In this document: positions 1 through 5,693 of the stretch, piece after piece
How positions within the stretch are numbered: position 1 is the stretch's first letter
How the letters are laid out: each line of letters opens with the position of its first letter
NCBI GenBank assembly: GCA_031546715.1
Contig: JAVBKA010000163.1
Coordinates: 1 to 5,706 of the forward strand
Length of the DNA: 5,706 nucleotides
Reading direction: 5' to 3'
Source of the DNA: JAVBKA01 sp031546715
GTDB taxonomy: Bacteria > Bacillota > Clostridia > Oscillospirales > UBA929
Notes under the pieces: generated by a model
What the model was told of the DNA's origin: nothing
The model's database searches: none
What the model saw: only the letters and a program-made list of their open reading frames with translations
Position numbers and translations under genes: made by a program

Positions 1-335
1 GGTCTGCCCGTATTCAACTTGTTAAGAAGCCTGTCAATTGTTTCCTTGATATCGTCATCGTCAGTTTCAACTGTCTCATCGATGGTATCTCTGTCAATGC
101 CGTGCTGAGAAAGTGCTTGTCTAACCCGTCTTGGGCCGTAACCCTTTGCTGCTTGAGCGTCCGCTAAATATTTCGCAAACCGTTCGTCGTCAATATAACC
201 GTTGGTCATTGCCCACTCGACTGCCCCAAGGACTTCGTCTTCTTCAAAGCCCTTGTTCAACAGTTTTTTGTACAAATCACTGGAGGAATGGTCCTTGCGG
301 GCTAAGATATACGCCGTACACTCACGGGCAGTCAT
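1..335 (-). CDS. recX: Regulatory protein RecX (5' part; 3' end outside window)
   Basis: RecX binds RecA and its filaments and modulates their assembly and strand-exchange activity in the cytoplasm. The visible 111 codons begin at an ATG that shares its A with the recA stop (TAATG), and they run open to the window edge, so the C-terminal part is missing only because the window ends. The translation shows the family layout: an N-terminal three-helix repeat with ARECTAYILARKDHSSSDLY (residues 3-22) and KKLLNKGF (23-30), then the hallmark GYIDDERFAKYL (46-57) and GYGPRRVRQAL (65-75) followed by HGID (78-81). The family signature is a Y-x-DD-x-RFA block followed by G-P-x-R, and both are present. 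The start is supported because the family's first conserved helix begins almost immediately after it. Two GAGGA motifs inside the last recA codons can serve as ribosome binding sites, which implies coupling to recA translation. The identification is firm from motifs and from its place behind recA. Confidence 0.93.
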   Translation of the reverse strand, partial: MTARECTAYILARKDHSSSDLYKKLLNKGFEEDEVLGAVEWAMTNGYIDDERFAKYLADAQAAKGYGPRRVRQALSQHGIDRDTIDETVETDDDDIKETIDRLLNKLNTGR

Positions 336-1408
336 TAGTCCTCATCATCCTCATCTGCAACCACTGGCACTGGCTTGCCTGCTTTTCCCTTTGACGGCAG
401 TGTTGCCTTGACTTTTCTTGTCATTTGAAGCTTGTCTGCGTTGCTCTTAATGTCTGCTTCAAGCTTATCGGCGGCTTCGGCATTGTCCTTGAAATACTGC
501 TTGGCACTGTCTCTGCCCTGACCAAGCCTAATTTCGCCCATGGAGAACCATGCGCCGCTTTTTTGTACGATATCCAACTTTTCCCCAAGGTCAACAAGCT
601 CACCTGGACGAGAAATGCCTTCGCCGTACATAATATCAAATTCCGCTTCCTTAAATGGAGGCGCAACCTTGTTTTTAACAACCTTTACACGAGTGCGGTT
701 ACCCACAACATCCGAACCATTTTTAATGGACTCAATTCGCCTTACATCCATACGGACAGAAGCGTAAAACTTCAGCGCACGTCCTCCGGTGGTGACCTCG
801 GGGCTGCCGTAGGATATGCCAACCTTTTCACGGAGCTGATTTATAAAAATTGCAACAGTATTAGTCTTAGAAAGTGCGCCTGCAAGCTTACGCATTGCTT
901 GGCTCATAAGTCTTGCGTGTAAGCCTACGACGCTTTCGCCCATTTCGCCGTCAATTTCAGCCTTTGGAACAAGCGCGGCGACTGAGTCGATAACAATTAC
1001 GTCAATGGCACTGCTTCGGATAAGGGCTTCGGCGATTTCGAGAGCCTGTTCGCCATTATCTGGCTGCGCTACTAACAGACTTTCGATGTCAACGCCTAAT
1101 GCGTGGGCATATTTAGGGTCTAGTGCATGTTCAGCGTCAATGAAGGCGCATTCGCCCTTGCGTTTTTGGGCTTCTGCGACAATATGTAGCGCAAGGGTTG
1201 TTTTACCTGAGGATTCAGGTCCGTAAATTTCAACAATTCTGCCTTGCGGAACGCCGCCGATGCCAAGAGCCACGTCCAGACCAATTGAGCCTGTTGGAAT
1301 TGCATTGACTGTCAGCTTTTGGTTGTCTCCCAAGCGCATGACTGTTCCTTTGCCGTAATGTTTTTCCAATAGCTCAATTGCAGTTCCAATGGCTTTTTGC
1401 TTATCCAT
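335..1408 (-). CDS. recA: Recombinase RecA
   Basis: RecA is the ATP-dependent recombinase that forms filaments on single-stranded DNA, drives strand exchange, and stimulates self-cleavage of LexA-type repressors. The 357-residue product is full length for the family. Visible features in order are: an N-terminal helix (about residues 1-30); Walker A GPESSGKTT at 63-71; FIDAEHALDP at 89-98 with the presumed catalytic Glu93; Walker B VIVIDSVAAL at 137-146; DNA-binding loop L1 around KAEIDGEMGES (149-159); FINQLREK at 188-195; and loop L2 around GSPEVTTGGRALKF (201-214). A C-terminal domain with GAWFSMGE (285-292) follows. The protein ends in a flexible Lys/Pro/Val linker and an acidic tail, DEDDED (352-357), comparable to the autoinhibitory acidic tail of other RecAs. 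The start has a GGAGAG ribosome binding site five bases upstream. The gene lies 62 bases behind prmC and overlaps recX by one base. No frameshift and no intein are present. Confidence 0.99.
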   Translation of the reverse strand: MDKQKAIGTAIELLEKHYGKGTVMRLGDNQKLTVNAIPTGSIGLDVALGIGGVPQGRIVEIYGPESSGKTTLALHIVAEAQKRKGECAFIDAEHALDPKYAHALGVDIESLLVAQPDNGEQALEIAEALIRSSAIDVIVIDSVAALVPKAEIDGEMGESVVGLHARLMSQAMRKLAGALSKTNTVAIFINQLREKVGISYGSPEVTTGGRALKFYASVRMDVRRIESIKNGSDVVGNRTRVKVVKNKVAPPFKEAEFDIMYGEGISRPGELVDLGEKLDIVQKSGAWFSMGEIRLGQGRDSAKQYFKDNAEAADKLEADIKSNADKLQMTRKVKATLPSKGKAGKPVPVVADEDDED

Positions 1409-1470
1409 TTTATCTCTCCGTTCAAATTTCTACACTCGTATAATACTTTAAGCTGTTCAGCCGCTATATT
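1409..1470 (-). other. prmC-recA intergenic gap, no clear promoter or SOS box
   Basis: This 62-base gap is AT-rich and contains the recA ribosome binding site. A TATTAT that could act as a -10 element occurs at 1445-1440, but no acceptable -35 stands 16-18 bases upstream (the sequence there reads TATAGC). One GAAC half-site occurs at 1458-1455, within CTGAACAGCT, but the matching GTTC four bases later is missing, so a Bacillus-type LexA box (GAAC-N4-GTTC) is not visible. No terminator hairpin follows the prmC stop, so read-through from prmC is plausible. Confidence 0.4.
1414..1419 (-). promoter_or_regulatory. Ribosome binding site of recA
   Basis: GGAGAG read on the minus strand lies five bases before the recA ATG (1408-1406). 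This fixes the start, which also gives the expected RecA N-terminus (MDKQKAIGTAIELLEKHYGKG). Confidence 0.8.
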
Positions 1471-2490
1471 TTATTCGGCATTTTCCGAATCTTTATGGGC
1501 AATATCTTCGCTTATAACACCGCCGCTGGTTACATCATCGCTTTTAACATCCTCAACTGCGGTATCAGAAATTTCAGCTTGCACAACAGGTTCATCTGGA
1601 ATGATGTGCCCTGTAACGACACGGTCGATACCCGACAAATCCTTATAAATCTCTACATTTTTAAACTCATTCATTCTAAGAATATCCGCAACTGCCTCAG
1701 CCTGCGTATAACCAACCTCGAAGAACAATGCTCCGTGCTTGCCTAACAGGCATTTCCAGTCCCGCGCAACAGAGCGGTAGAAATCCAGACCATCGCCGCC
1801 GCCGTATAACGCAAGCTTTGGCTCAAAGTCCTTAACAGACCTGTCTAGATTTTCGTACTCCTCATGAGTCAGATACGGCGGATTGCAGACGATAGCGTCA
1901 AAAACTCCAAGTTGAGAGCTGAGTGGCGGATTAAGCGCATCCATTTGAACGGCCACAATAGTATTTTTACAGTTCTGGGCATTTATTTTAGCAATCTTCA
2001 ACGCCTCAAGGCTTATATCGCCCATAACCACATGGCTTTCGGGCATTCTCATAGCAATTGTCAATCCAATACAGCCACTGCCGCAACATAAATCCAGCAC
2101 TCGGGGGCTTGAATACCCTTGCACATAGGTAAGCACCGCCGCCGCCAGAATTTCAGTGTCCGACCGTGGGATTAGCACATCGGGGGTGATTTCAAGCGTG
2201 TTGGCAAAAAAGTCCCACTGCCCGAGAACGTAGGCAAGGGGCATACCAGTGAGCCGTTTTTCAACAAGCCGCTGAACCTTCTCAGGGGTGGCATCAGAAA
2301 CATACTGATAGGCATCCCTGACAATATCGGCTCTGGTTTTACCAAGCACCACATGCAAAATCTCTTTCGCCTCAAACTCAGCATTGTCAATCCCCGCTTT
2401 AATAAAGGCTCTGCGGACAGAAAGATAAAGCTCACTGACCGTCGGAGCTTTAGCAATGACTTCGATATGATTTTCTATTGGCGATCCCAT
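1471..2490 (-). CDS. prmC: Peptide chain release factor N5-glutamine methyltransferase PrmC, with acidic C-terminal extension
   Basis: PrmC (HemK) uses S-adenosylmethionine to methylate the glutamine of the GGQ motif in release factors RF1 and RF2, which improves peptide release on the ribosome. Residues 17-90 form the helical substrate-binding N-domain (AFIKAGIDNAEFEAKEIL, then PLAYVLGQWDFF). VLIPRSDTE (105-113) is the typical linker. The SAM-binding motif I is DLCCGSGCIGL (133-143). The catalytic NPPY at 203-206 binds the glutamine side chain. EPKLALYGGGDGLDFYR (223-239), FFEVG (256-260) and DLSGIDRVV (284-292) complete the fold. The conserved part ends near residue 296. The protein is 339 residues, against roughly 280 for most family members, because of an acidic, low-complexity tail. 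The start overlaps the last 16 bases of the DUF1385 gene, which implies translational coupling. Related Clostridia often place prfA after prmC, but here recA follows. Confidence 0.96.
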   Translation of the reverse strand: MGSPIENHIEVIAKAPTVSELYLSVRRAFIKAGIDNAEFEAKEILHVVLGKTRADIVRDAYQYVSDATPEKVQRLVEKRLTGMPLAYVLGQWDFFANTLEITPDVLIPRSDTEILAAAVLTYVQGYSSPRVLDLCCGSGCIGLTIAMRMPESHVVMGDISLEALKIAKINAQNCKNTIVAVQMDALNPPLSSQLGVFDAIVCNPPYLTHEEYENLDRSVKDFEPKLALYGGGDGLDFYRSVARDWKCLLGKHGALFFEVGYTQAEAVADILRMNEFKNVEIYKDLSGIDRVVTGHIIPDEPVVQAEISDTAVEDVKSDDVTSGGVISEDIAHKDSENAE

Positions 2491-3476
2491 GCGTCAGCAC
2501 CCTTTTCCTTTGGCAAAACATATGTTAAAGCGGCAATTCCAACCTCAATCATGGAATTGTCAGGCTCTCTAGTCGTGAAATTTTGAAGCGCAAGTCCCGG
2601 GGCGCGCAGAACTCTAGTCAGCACATTGTCATGTCTTCCAATCAGGCGATTGACTTCATAGGACACACCGACGACAATCGGAAGCATCGCAAACCGTAGT
2701 AGAATGCGAACGACAGTAATGTCTCCAATAGGACCAAGAGTATCCTCAGATACCCATAAAAAGGAAACAAACCCGATGATAACGACCATCAATAAAAAAC
2801 TTGTACCGCAGCGAGGGTGAAATCTTGAATGCTTGCGGACGTTTTCTACCGTCAGCGCATCCCCCGCTTCGTAACATGCAATGGTCTTATGCTCCGCTCC
2901 GTGATAGGAGAAAACCCGTTGAATTTCCTTCATTCTGGACACTAACAGCATATACCCAAGCAAAATAACAAGGCGAATGGCGGTTTCCACGAGGTTGCGC
3001 AAAACTCCAGAGCCAAGAGCCTCGTTAAATAAGCCGACTAAAAATGTTGGCAATATGGTGAATAGTCCCACTGCAAGTATAAGCCCTAACGCCATAGCAA
3101 TAGTGGTTACAAGCTTTTCAGCCTTTTTGCTGCCAAGCTTATTTTCAAGCCACGCATCAAACTTTGACGGCTCGCCCTCATCCTCGGGAAAAAATCCCGC
3201 TGACCATGTCAAGGCAGCCATGCCCTGCTTTAAGGACGTGACAAGACCCACCACTCCCCGAATGAAAGCCCAGCCCGCAGGAGGAAATTTCTCCTTATAG
3301 CTGACATTTTTATACTCTTTAACCTCTTGACCATTTGGACCATTGACGACAATTGCAGTCTTATCTGGTCCCCTCATCATGATTCCTTCAATTAGTGCCT
3401 GACCTCCGATAGAGGTTTTAAAGCGTTCTTTATCGTTTTGCTGATTATCAGTGTTTTTCACTTGTTTTTTTGACAT
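2475..3476 (-). CDS. DUF1385 family membrane protein (YqhQ-like)
   Basis: This 333-residue protein belongs to the DUF1385 family (COG3872, Bacillus YqhQ), a conserved Firmicute membrane protein for which I know no established biochemical role. Family motifs are clear: GGQALIEGIMMRGP (24-37), FIRGVVGLVTSLKQGMAAL (71-89), YHGAEHKTIACYEAG (191-205), ENVRKHSRFHPRCGTSF (211-227), and APGLALQNFTTREPD near the C-terminus (292-306). The conserved His and Cys residues in HGAEHK and HPRCGTS are why the family is sometimes suspected to bind metal; that is inference. Hydrophobic stretches at about 122-151, 162-180, 225-242 and 253-275 suggest four or more membrane segments. I chose the ATG at 3476 because a near-perfect AAGGAGGT stands five bases upstream. 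A farther in-frame ATG at 3515 would add 13 Arg-rich residues and has no such site. The 3' end overlaps prmC by 16 bases, a linkage known from other Clostridia. Confidence 0.93.
   Translation of the reverse strand: MSKKQVKNTDNQQNDKERFKTSIGGQALIEGIMMRGPDKTAIVVNGPNGQEVKEYKNVSYKEKFPPAGWAFIRGVVGLVTSLKQGMAALTWSAGFFPEDEGEPSKFDAWLENKLGSKKAEKLVTTIAMALGLILAVGLFTILPTFLVGLFNEALGSGVLRNLVETAIRLVILLGYMLLVSRMKEIQRVFSYHGAEHKTIACYEAGDALTVENVRKHSRFHPRCGTSFLLMVVIIGFVSFLWVSEDTLGPIGDITVVRILLRFAMLPIVVGVSYEVNRLIGRHDNVLTRVLRAPGLALQNFTTREPDNSMIEVGIAALTYVLPKEKGADAWDRQ
2500..2510 (-). promoter_or_regulatory. Ribosome binding site of prmC inside the DUF1385 gene
   Basis: A purine-rich stretch, AAGGAAAAGGG on the minus strand, ends nine bases before the prmC ATG (2490-2488). 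It lies within the final codons of the upstream gene. It supports the overlapping start over later in-frame starts, which would cut into the conserved N-terminal domain. Confidence 0.6.
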
Positions 3477-3481
3477 TATAG

Positions 3482-3489
3482 ACCTCCTT
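3482..3489 (-). promoter_or_regulatory. Ribosome binding site of the DUF1385 gene
   Basis: AAGGAGGT on the minus strand is followed by CTATA and then the ATG at 3476. This near-ideal site decides the start. Its first two bases (3489-3488) also form the end of one arm of the inverted repeat at 3488-3526. Confidence 0.9.
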
Positions 3490-3526
3490 CGGCGAAATGC
3501 GGTACAAAAGAACACTTTTCGCCGAA
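3488..3526 (-). repeat. 10-bp inverted repeat in the DUF1385 leader, abutting the ribosome binding site
   Basis: TTCGGCGAAA (3488-3497) and TTTCGCCGAA (3517-3526) are perfect reverse complements separated by 19 bases. The far arm also lies inside a second, local palindrome (3515-3529; stem CTTTTC/GAAAAG with a three-base loop), so the two foldings exclude each other in RNA. The proximal arm reaches into the ribosome binding site. The sequence facts are certain; any regulatory role is inference. Confidence 0.6.
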
Positions 3527-3544
3527 AAGGTCTTTAACGTGTAA

Positions 3545-3566
3545 AACCGAGTTTTTTAACTCAGTT
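3545..3566 (-). terminator. Hairpin after htpG, possible weak terminator
   Basis: Two bases after the htpG stop, minus-strand RNA can form a 9-bp stem (AACUGAGUU with AACUCGGUU, one G-U pair) closed by an AAAA loop. The pairing is complete only in minus-strand RNA; the plus strand has an A-C mismatch at the same place. The trailing U run is short (UU, then AC), so termination would be partial at best. The hairpin may instead act as an mRNA processing or stability element between htpG and the downstream genes. Confidence 0.4.
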
Positions 3567-3568
3567 GA

Positions 3569-5437
3569 CTAAACTAACAGTGAATAAATATCGTTTGCAT
3601 ACGCCACAGGGTCTGAAACTGCAAGCCCTTCAATAAGCAAGGCTTGATTATACAGCACCTTGGAAAGCTTTTCGCATTTGCTCTTGTCAGAATTAAAATA
3701 TGCTTTTAAAGTGCCGTACAAAGCGTGTTCAGGGTTAAGTTCCAGAACCTTTTCAGCCTTTGCGCCAGGATTTCCAGGCATATTTGCAAGCACCTTTTCC
3801 ATCTCAATGGAAAGCGCGCCGTCAACTGACAGGCAAACAGGATGAGATTTTAGTCTTGCAGAGAGCTTAACGTCCTTCACGCTGTCTTTTAAGGTTTCCT
3901 TGACAAATTCGATTAGGGTTTTGTCGTCGTCTTCAGCTTCCTTAGCGGTATCGTTTTCAAATCCGATATCACCAGAGGAAACACTGCGGAATTCCTTTTC
4001 TGAGTACTTTTCCAGAATTTTAATAGCAAATTCGTCGATATCATCTGTAAAATACAGAATTTCATAGCCCTTATCTGCCACAGCCTCGGCTTGGGGCAGC
4101 TTGGCTATTTTATCAATGTTTTCGCCTGTTGCATAGTAAATGTACTTCTGATCCTCCGGCATACGACCGACATACTCTGCAAGAGTGGTTTTCTTTTTCT
4201 CAAAGGAGGACACAAACAGTAGTAGGTCAACCAAAATGTCCTTATGTGCGCCCCAATCGGCGTACACGCCGTATTTAAGCTGACGTCCGAAGCTTTCGAA
4301 AAACTTCTCATACGCTTCTCTGTCAGAGGTTTGCAGGCTTAACAGCTCGGATTTTACCTTGTCCTGAATGCGCTTTGCAATATGTTTAAGCTGACGGTCA
4401 TGCTGTAAAAGCTCGCGGGAGATATTCAGCGATAAATCGGCAGAGTCAACCAAGCCCTGCACAAAGCTAAAGTGGTCAGGCAACAAATCCGCACATTTTT
4501 GCATTATTAGGACGCCATTGGTGTATAGTTCCAGCCCTTTTTCGTACTCTTTTGTGTAAAAATCATATGGTGCAGACTGAGGAATGTACAAAAGTGCAGT
4601 GTAGCTGACTGCGCCGTCAACATTGACATGGATATGCTTAATAGGCTTGTCAAAGCCGAAGTGTTTGTCCTGATAAAAACGGTCGTAGTCTTCATCGGAG
4701 AGCTCGTTTTTGTTTTTGCGCCAAATCGGAACCATGCTGTTTAGGGTTTCTTCTTCGGTGTAATCCTCGTAATCTTTGTCACTGCCTTCAATCAGGCGTT
4801 TTTTGGTGACTTCGATTTGTATAGGATATTTTATAAAATCAGAGTATTTCTTTACAATTTGCTTAATTCTGTACTCTTGTAAATACTCTGAGTAGTTTTC
4901 GTCCTCAGTGTCCTGCTTAAGGGTCAAAATAACCTGCGTTCCATTCAGCGCGTTATCTATTTTTTTAATCGAGTAGCCGTCAGAGCCTGACGATTCCCAC
5001 TCGTAGCATTCCTCGCTGCCATGTACTCGGCTACGGACTGTAACTAGGTCAGACACCATAAATGCGGAGTAAAAGCCCACGCCGAACTGTCCGATAATGT
5101 CGACGCCGTCCTTGGGAGCATTGTCTTTTTTGAAGGCAAAGGAACCGCTCTTGGCAATTGTGCCCAAATTGCTTTCCATTTCCTCCTTGGACATACCAAT
5201 ACCTGTATCAGAAAGTGTAAGTGTACGAGCGTCCTTGTCAATGTCGATGTAAATGTAAAAGTCGCTTTTATCAAATTCCGTGTTTTCATCTGAAAGTGCG
5301 ATATAATAACGCTTGTCCAGCGCATCAGACGCGTTAGAAATCAATTCACGAAGAAAAATCTCCTTGTGTGTGTAGATTGAATGGATCATTAAATCCAACA
5401 ACCGCTTAGATTCAGCTTTAAATTCTGTTTTTGACAT
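3569..5437 (-). CDS. htpG: Molecular chaperone HtpG (bacterial Hsp90)
   Basis: HtpG is the cytosolic Hsp90 homologue, an ATP-driven homodimeric chaperone that remodels late folding intermediates. The 622 residues match the usual bacterial length (E. coli 624). The N-terminal GHKL ATPase domain shows FLRELISNASDALDK (28-42) with catalytic Glu31 and Mg-binding Asn35, DTGIGMS (77-83), GTIAKSG (92-98) forming the ATP lid, and GQFGVGFYSAF (116-126). The middle domain carries VPIWRKNKNEL (236-246), FGFDKPIKHIHVNVDG (260-275), GVLIM (308-312) and GLVDSADLSLNISRELLQ (328-345) with the ATP-sensing Arg341. The C-terminal dimerisation domain runs from about 505 and contains LELNPEHALY (565-574). There is no eukaryotic charged linker and no MEEVD tail. 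The ATG at 5437 is preceded by AAAGGAG seven bases away and starts exactly at the family N-terminus (MSKTEFKAES). An upstream in-frame ATG near 5542 would add 35 residues read through the promoter, so it is rejected. Confidence 0.99.
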   Translation of the reverse strand: MSKTEFKAESKRLLDLMIHSIYTHKEIFLRELISNASDALDKRYYIALSDENTEFDKSDFYIYIDIDKDARTLTLSDTGIGMSKEEMESNLGTIAKSGSFAFKKDNAPKDGVDIIGQFGVGFYSAFMVSDLVTVRSRVHGSEECYEWESSGSDGYSIKKIDNALNGTQVILTLKQDTEDENYSEYLQEYRIKQIVKKYSDFIKYPIQIEVTKKRLIEGSDKDYEDYTEEETLNSMVPIWRKNKNELSDEDYDRFYQDKHFGFDKPIKHIHVNVDGAVSYTALLYIPQSAPYDFYTKEYEKGLELYTNGVLIMQKCADLLPDHFSFVQGLVDSADLSLNISRELLQHDRQLKHIAKRIQDKVKSELLSLQTSDREAYEKFFESFGRQLKYGVYADWGAHKDILVDLLLFVSSFEKKKTTLAEYVGRMPEDQKYIYYATGENIDKIAKLPQAEAVADKGYEILYFTDDIDEFAIKILEKYSEKEFRSVSSGDIGFENDTAKEAEDDDKTLIEFVKETLKDSVKDVKLSARLKSHPVCLSVDGALSIEMEKVLANMPGNPGAKAEKVLELNPEHALYGTLKAYFNSDKSKCEKLSKVLYNQALLIEGLAVSDPVAYANDIYSLLV

Positions 5438-5444
5438 ATTCCTT

Positions 5445-5451
5445 CTCCTTT
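5445..5451 (-). promoter_or_regulatory. Ribosome binding site of htpG
   Basis: AAAGGAG on the minus strand lies seven bases before the ATG at 5437-5435. It decides that start over the longer reading frame. Confidence 0.88.
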
Positions 5452-5489
5452 GTAAAAGATTATAATATTGCAGATATCTACAAATTAGC

Positions 5490-5517
5490 ATTATATCATA
5501 ATTAAAATATATTTCAA
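5490..5517 (-). promoter_or_regulatory. Sigma-A-type promoter of htpG
   Basis: On the minus strand a TTGAAA (-35, 5517-5512) is separated by 16 bases from a perfect TATAAT (-10, 5495-5490). The -10 carries an extended TG motif (TGATATAAT). Transcription would start near 5483, giving a leader of about 45 bases. I find no CIRCE inverted repeat (TTAGCACTC-N9-GAGTGCTAA); a lone TTAGCA at 5486-5491 (plus strand) has no partner. There is also no GAAAAGG element of the kind known downstream of the B. subtilis htpG promoter. Heat regulation is therefore not evident from the sequence. Confidence 0.8.
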
Positions 5518-5543
5518 CTAAAACTTCAAACAAAAACACCACG

Positions 5544-5575
5544 AAAAATCACGACACCGTTTTGGTGCCGTGATT
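5544..5575 (-). terminator. Intrinsic terminator upstream of htpG
   Basis: Minus-strand RNA can form a 12-bp stem, AAUCACGGCACC (5575-5564) with GGUGUCGUGAUU (5558-5547), with one G-U pair and a five-base loop. It is followed by further U residues to make UUUUU (5548-5544). In plus-strand RNA the same position is an A-C mismatch and there is no U run, so the orientation is minus. It ends transcription from whatever lies beyond 5580, just ahead of the htpG promoter. Confidence 0.82.
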
Positions 5576-5620
5576 ATATAGTATGAGAAGCCTTATCACG
5601 CTCCCTAACCCTGTCGCTTC

Positions 5621-5658
5621 GGCACCCAGCAATGCCTTGGAAGGCCTTGCTGAGTGCC
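5621..5658 (-). repeat. 38-base long hairpin
   Basis: GGCACUCAGCAAGGCC (5658-5643) pairs with GGCAUUGCUGGGUGCC (5636-5621) in minus-strand RNA, leaving a UUCCAA loop. There is one G-A mismatch, and one G-U pair that is an A-C mismatch in plus-strand RNA. It has no U run, so it is not a terminator by itself. Confidence 0.65.
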
Positions 5659-5669
5659 TGCGCTTTTCA

Positions 5670-5693
5670 TGAAAATATGCAAGCATATTTTCA
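5670..5693. repeat. Perfect 11-bp inverted repeat, 2-base centre
   Basis: TGAAAATATGC (5670-5680) and GCATATTTTCA (5683-5693) flank a central AA. The near-continuous symmetry fits either a DNA-binding site or a hairpin; no U tract follows on either strand. Nothing else in the sequence tells which. Confidence 0.65.

Noticed and set aside
425..922. 165-codon plus-strand reading frame antisense to recA
   Set aside because: It lies wholly inside the recA coding sequence, matches no protein I recognise, and is explained by the codon bias of the real gene on the other strand.
1439..1444. TATAAT on the plus strand between recA and prmC, possible antisense promoter
   Set aside because: No -35 element at a workable distance: the nearest candidate, TTCAAA, is only 12 bases upstream. 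AT-rich gaps produce such hexamers by chance.
3540..3545. TTTACA as a -35 element for a promoter in front of the DUF1385 gene
   Set aside because: At 16-18 bases downstream there is only GC-containing hairpin sequence (GCGAAA), with no -10-like hexamer.
5435..5542. Longer htpG start giving 35 extra N-terminal residues
   Set aside because: It would be translated through the promoter -35 and -10 elements and has no ribosome binding site. The ATG at 5437 matches the family N-terminus.
5549..5686. 45-codon minus-strand frame beginning MLAYFHEKRRHSARPSKALL
   Set aside because: It has no ribosome binding site, its start sits in the 11-bp palindrome, and it ends inside the terminator stem. The stretch is dominated by hairpins. 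It is more likely a chance reading frame, although its recurrence in relatives could be checked.
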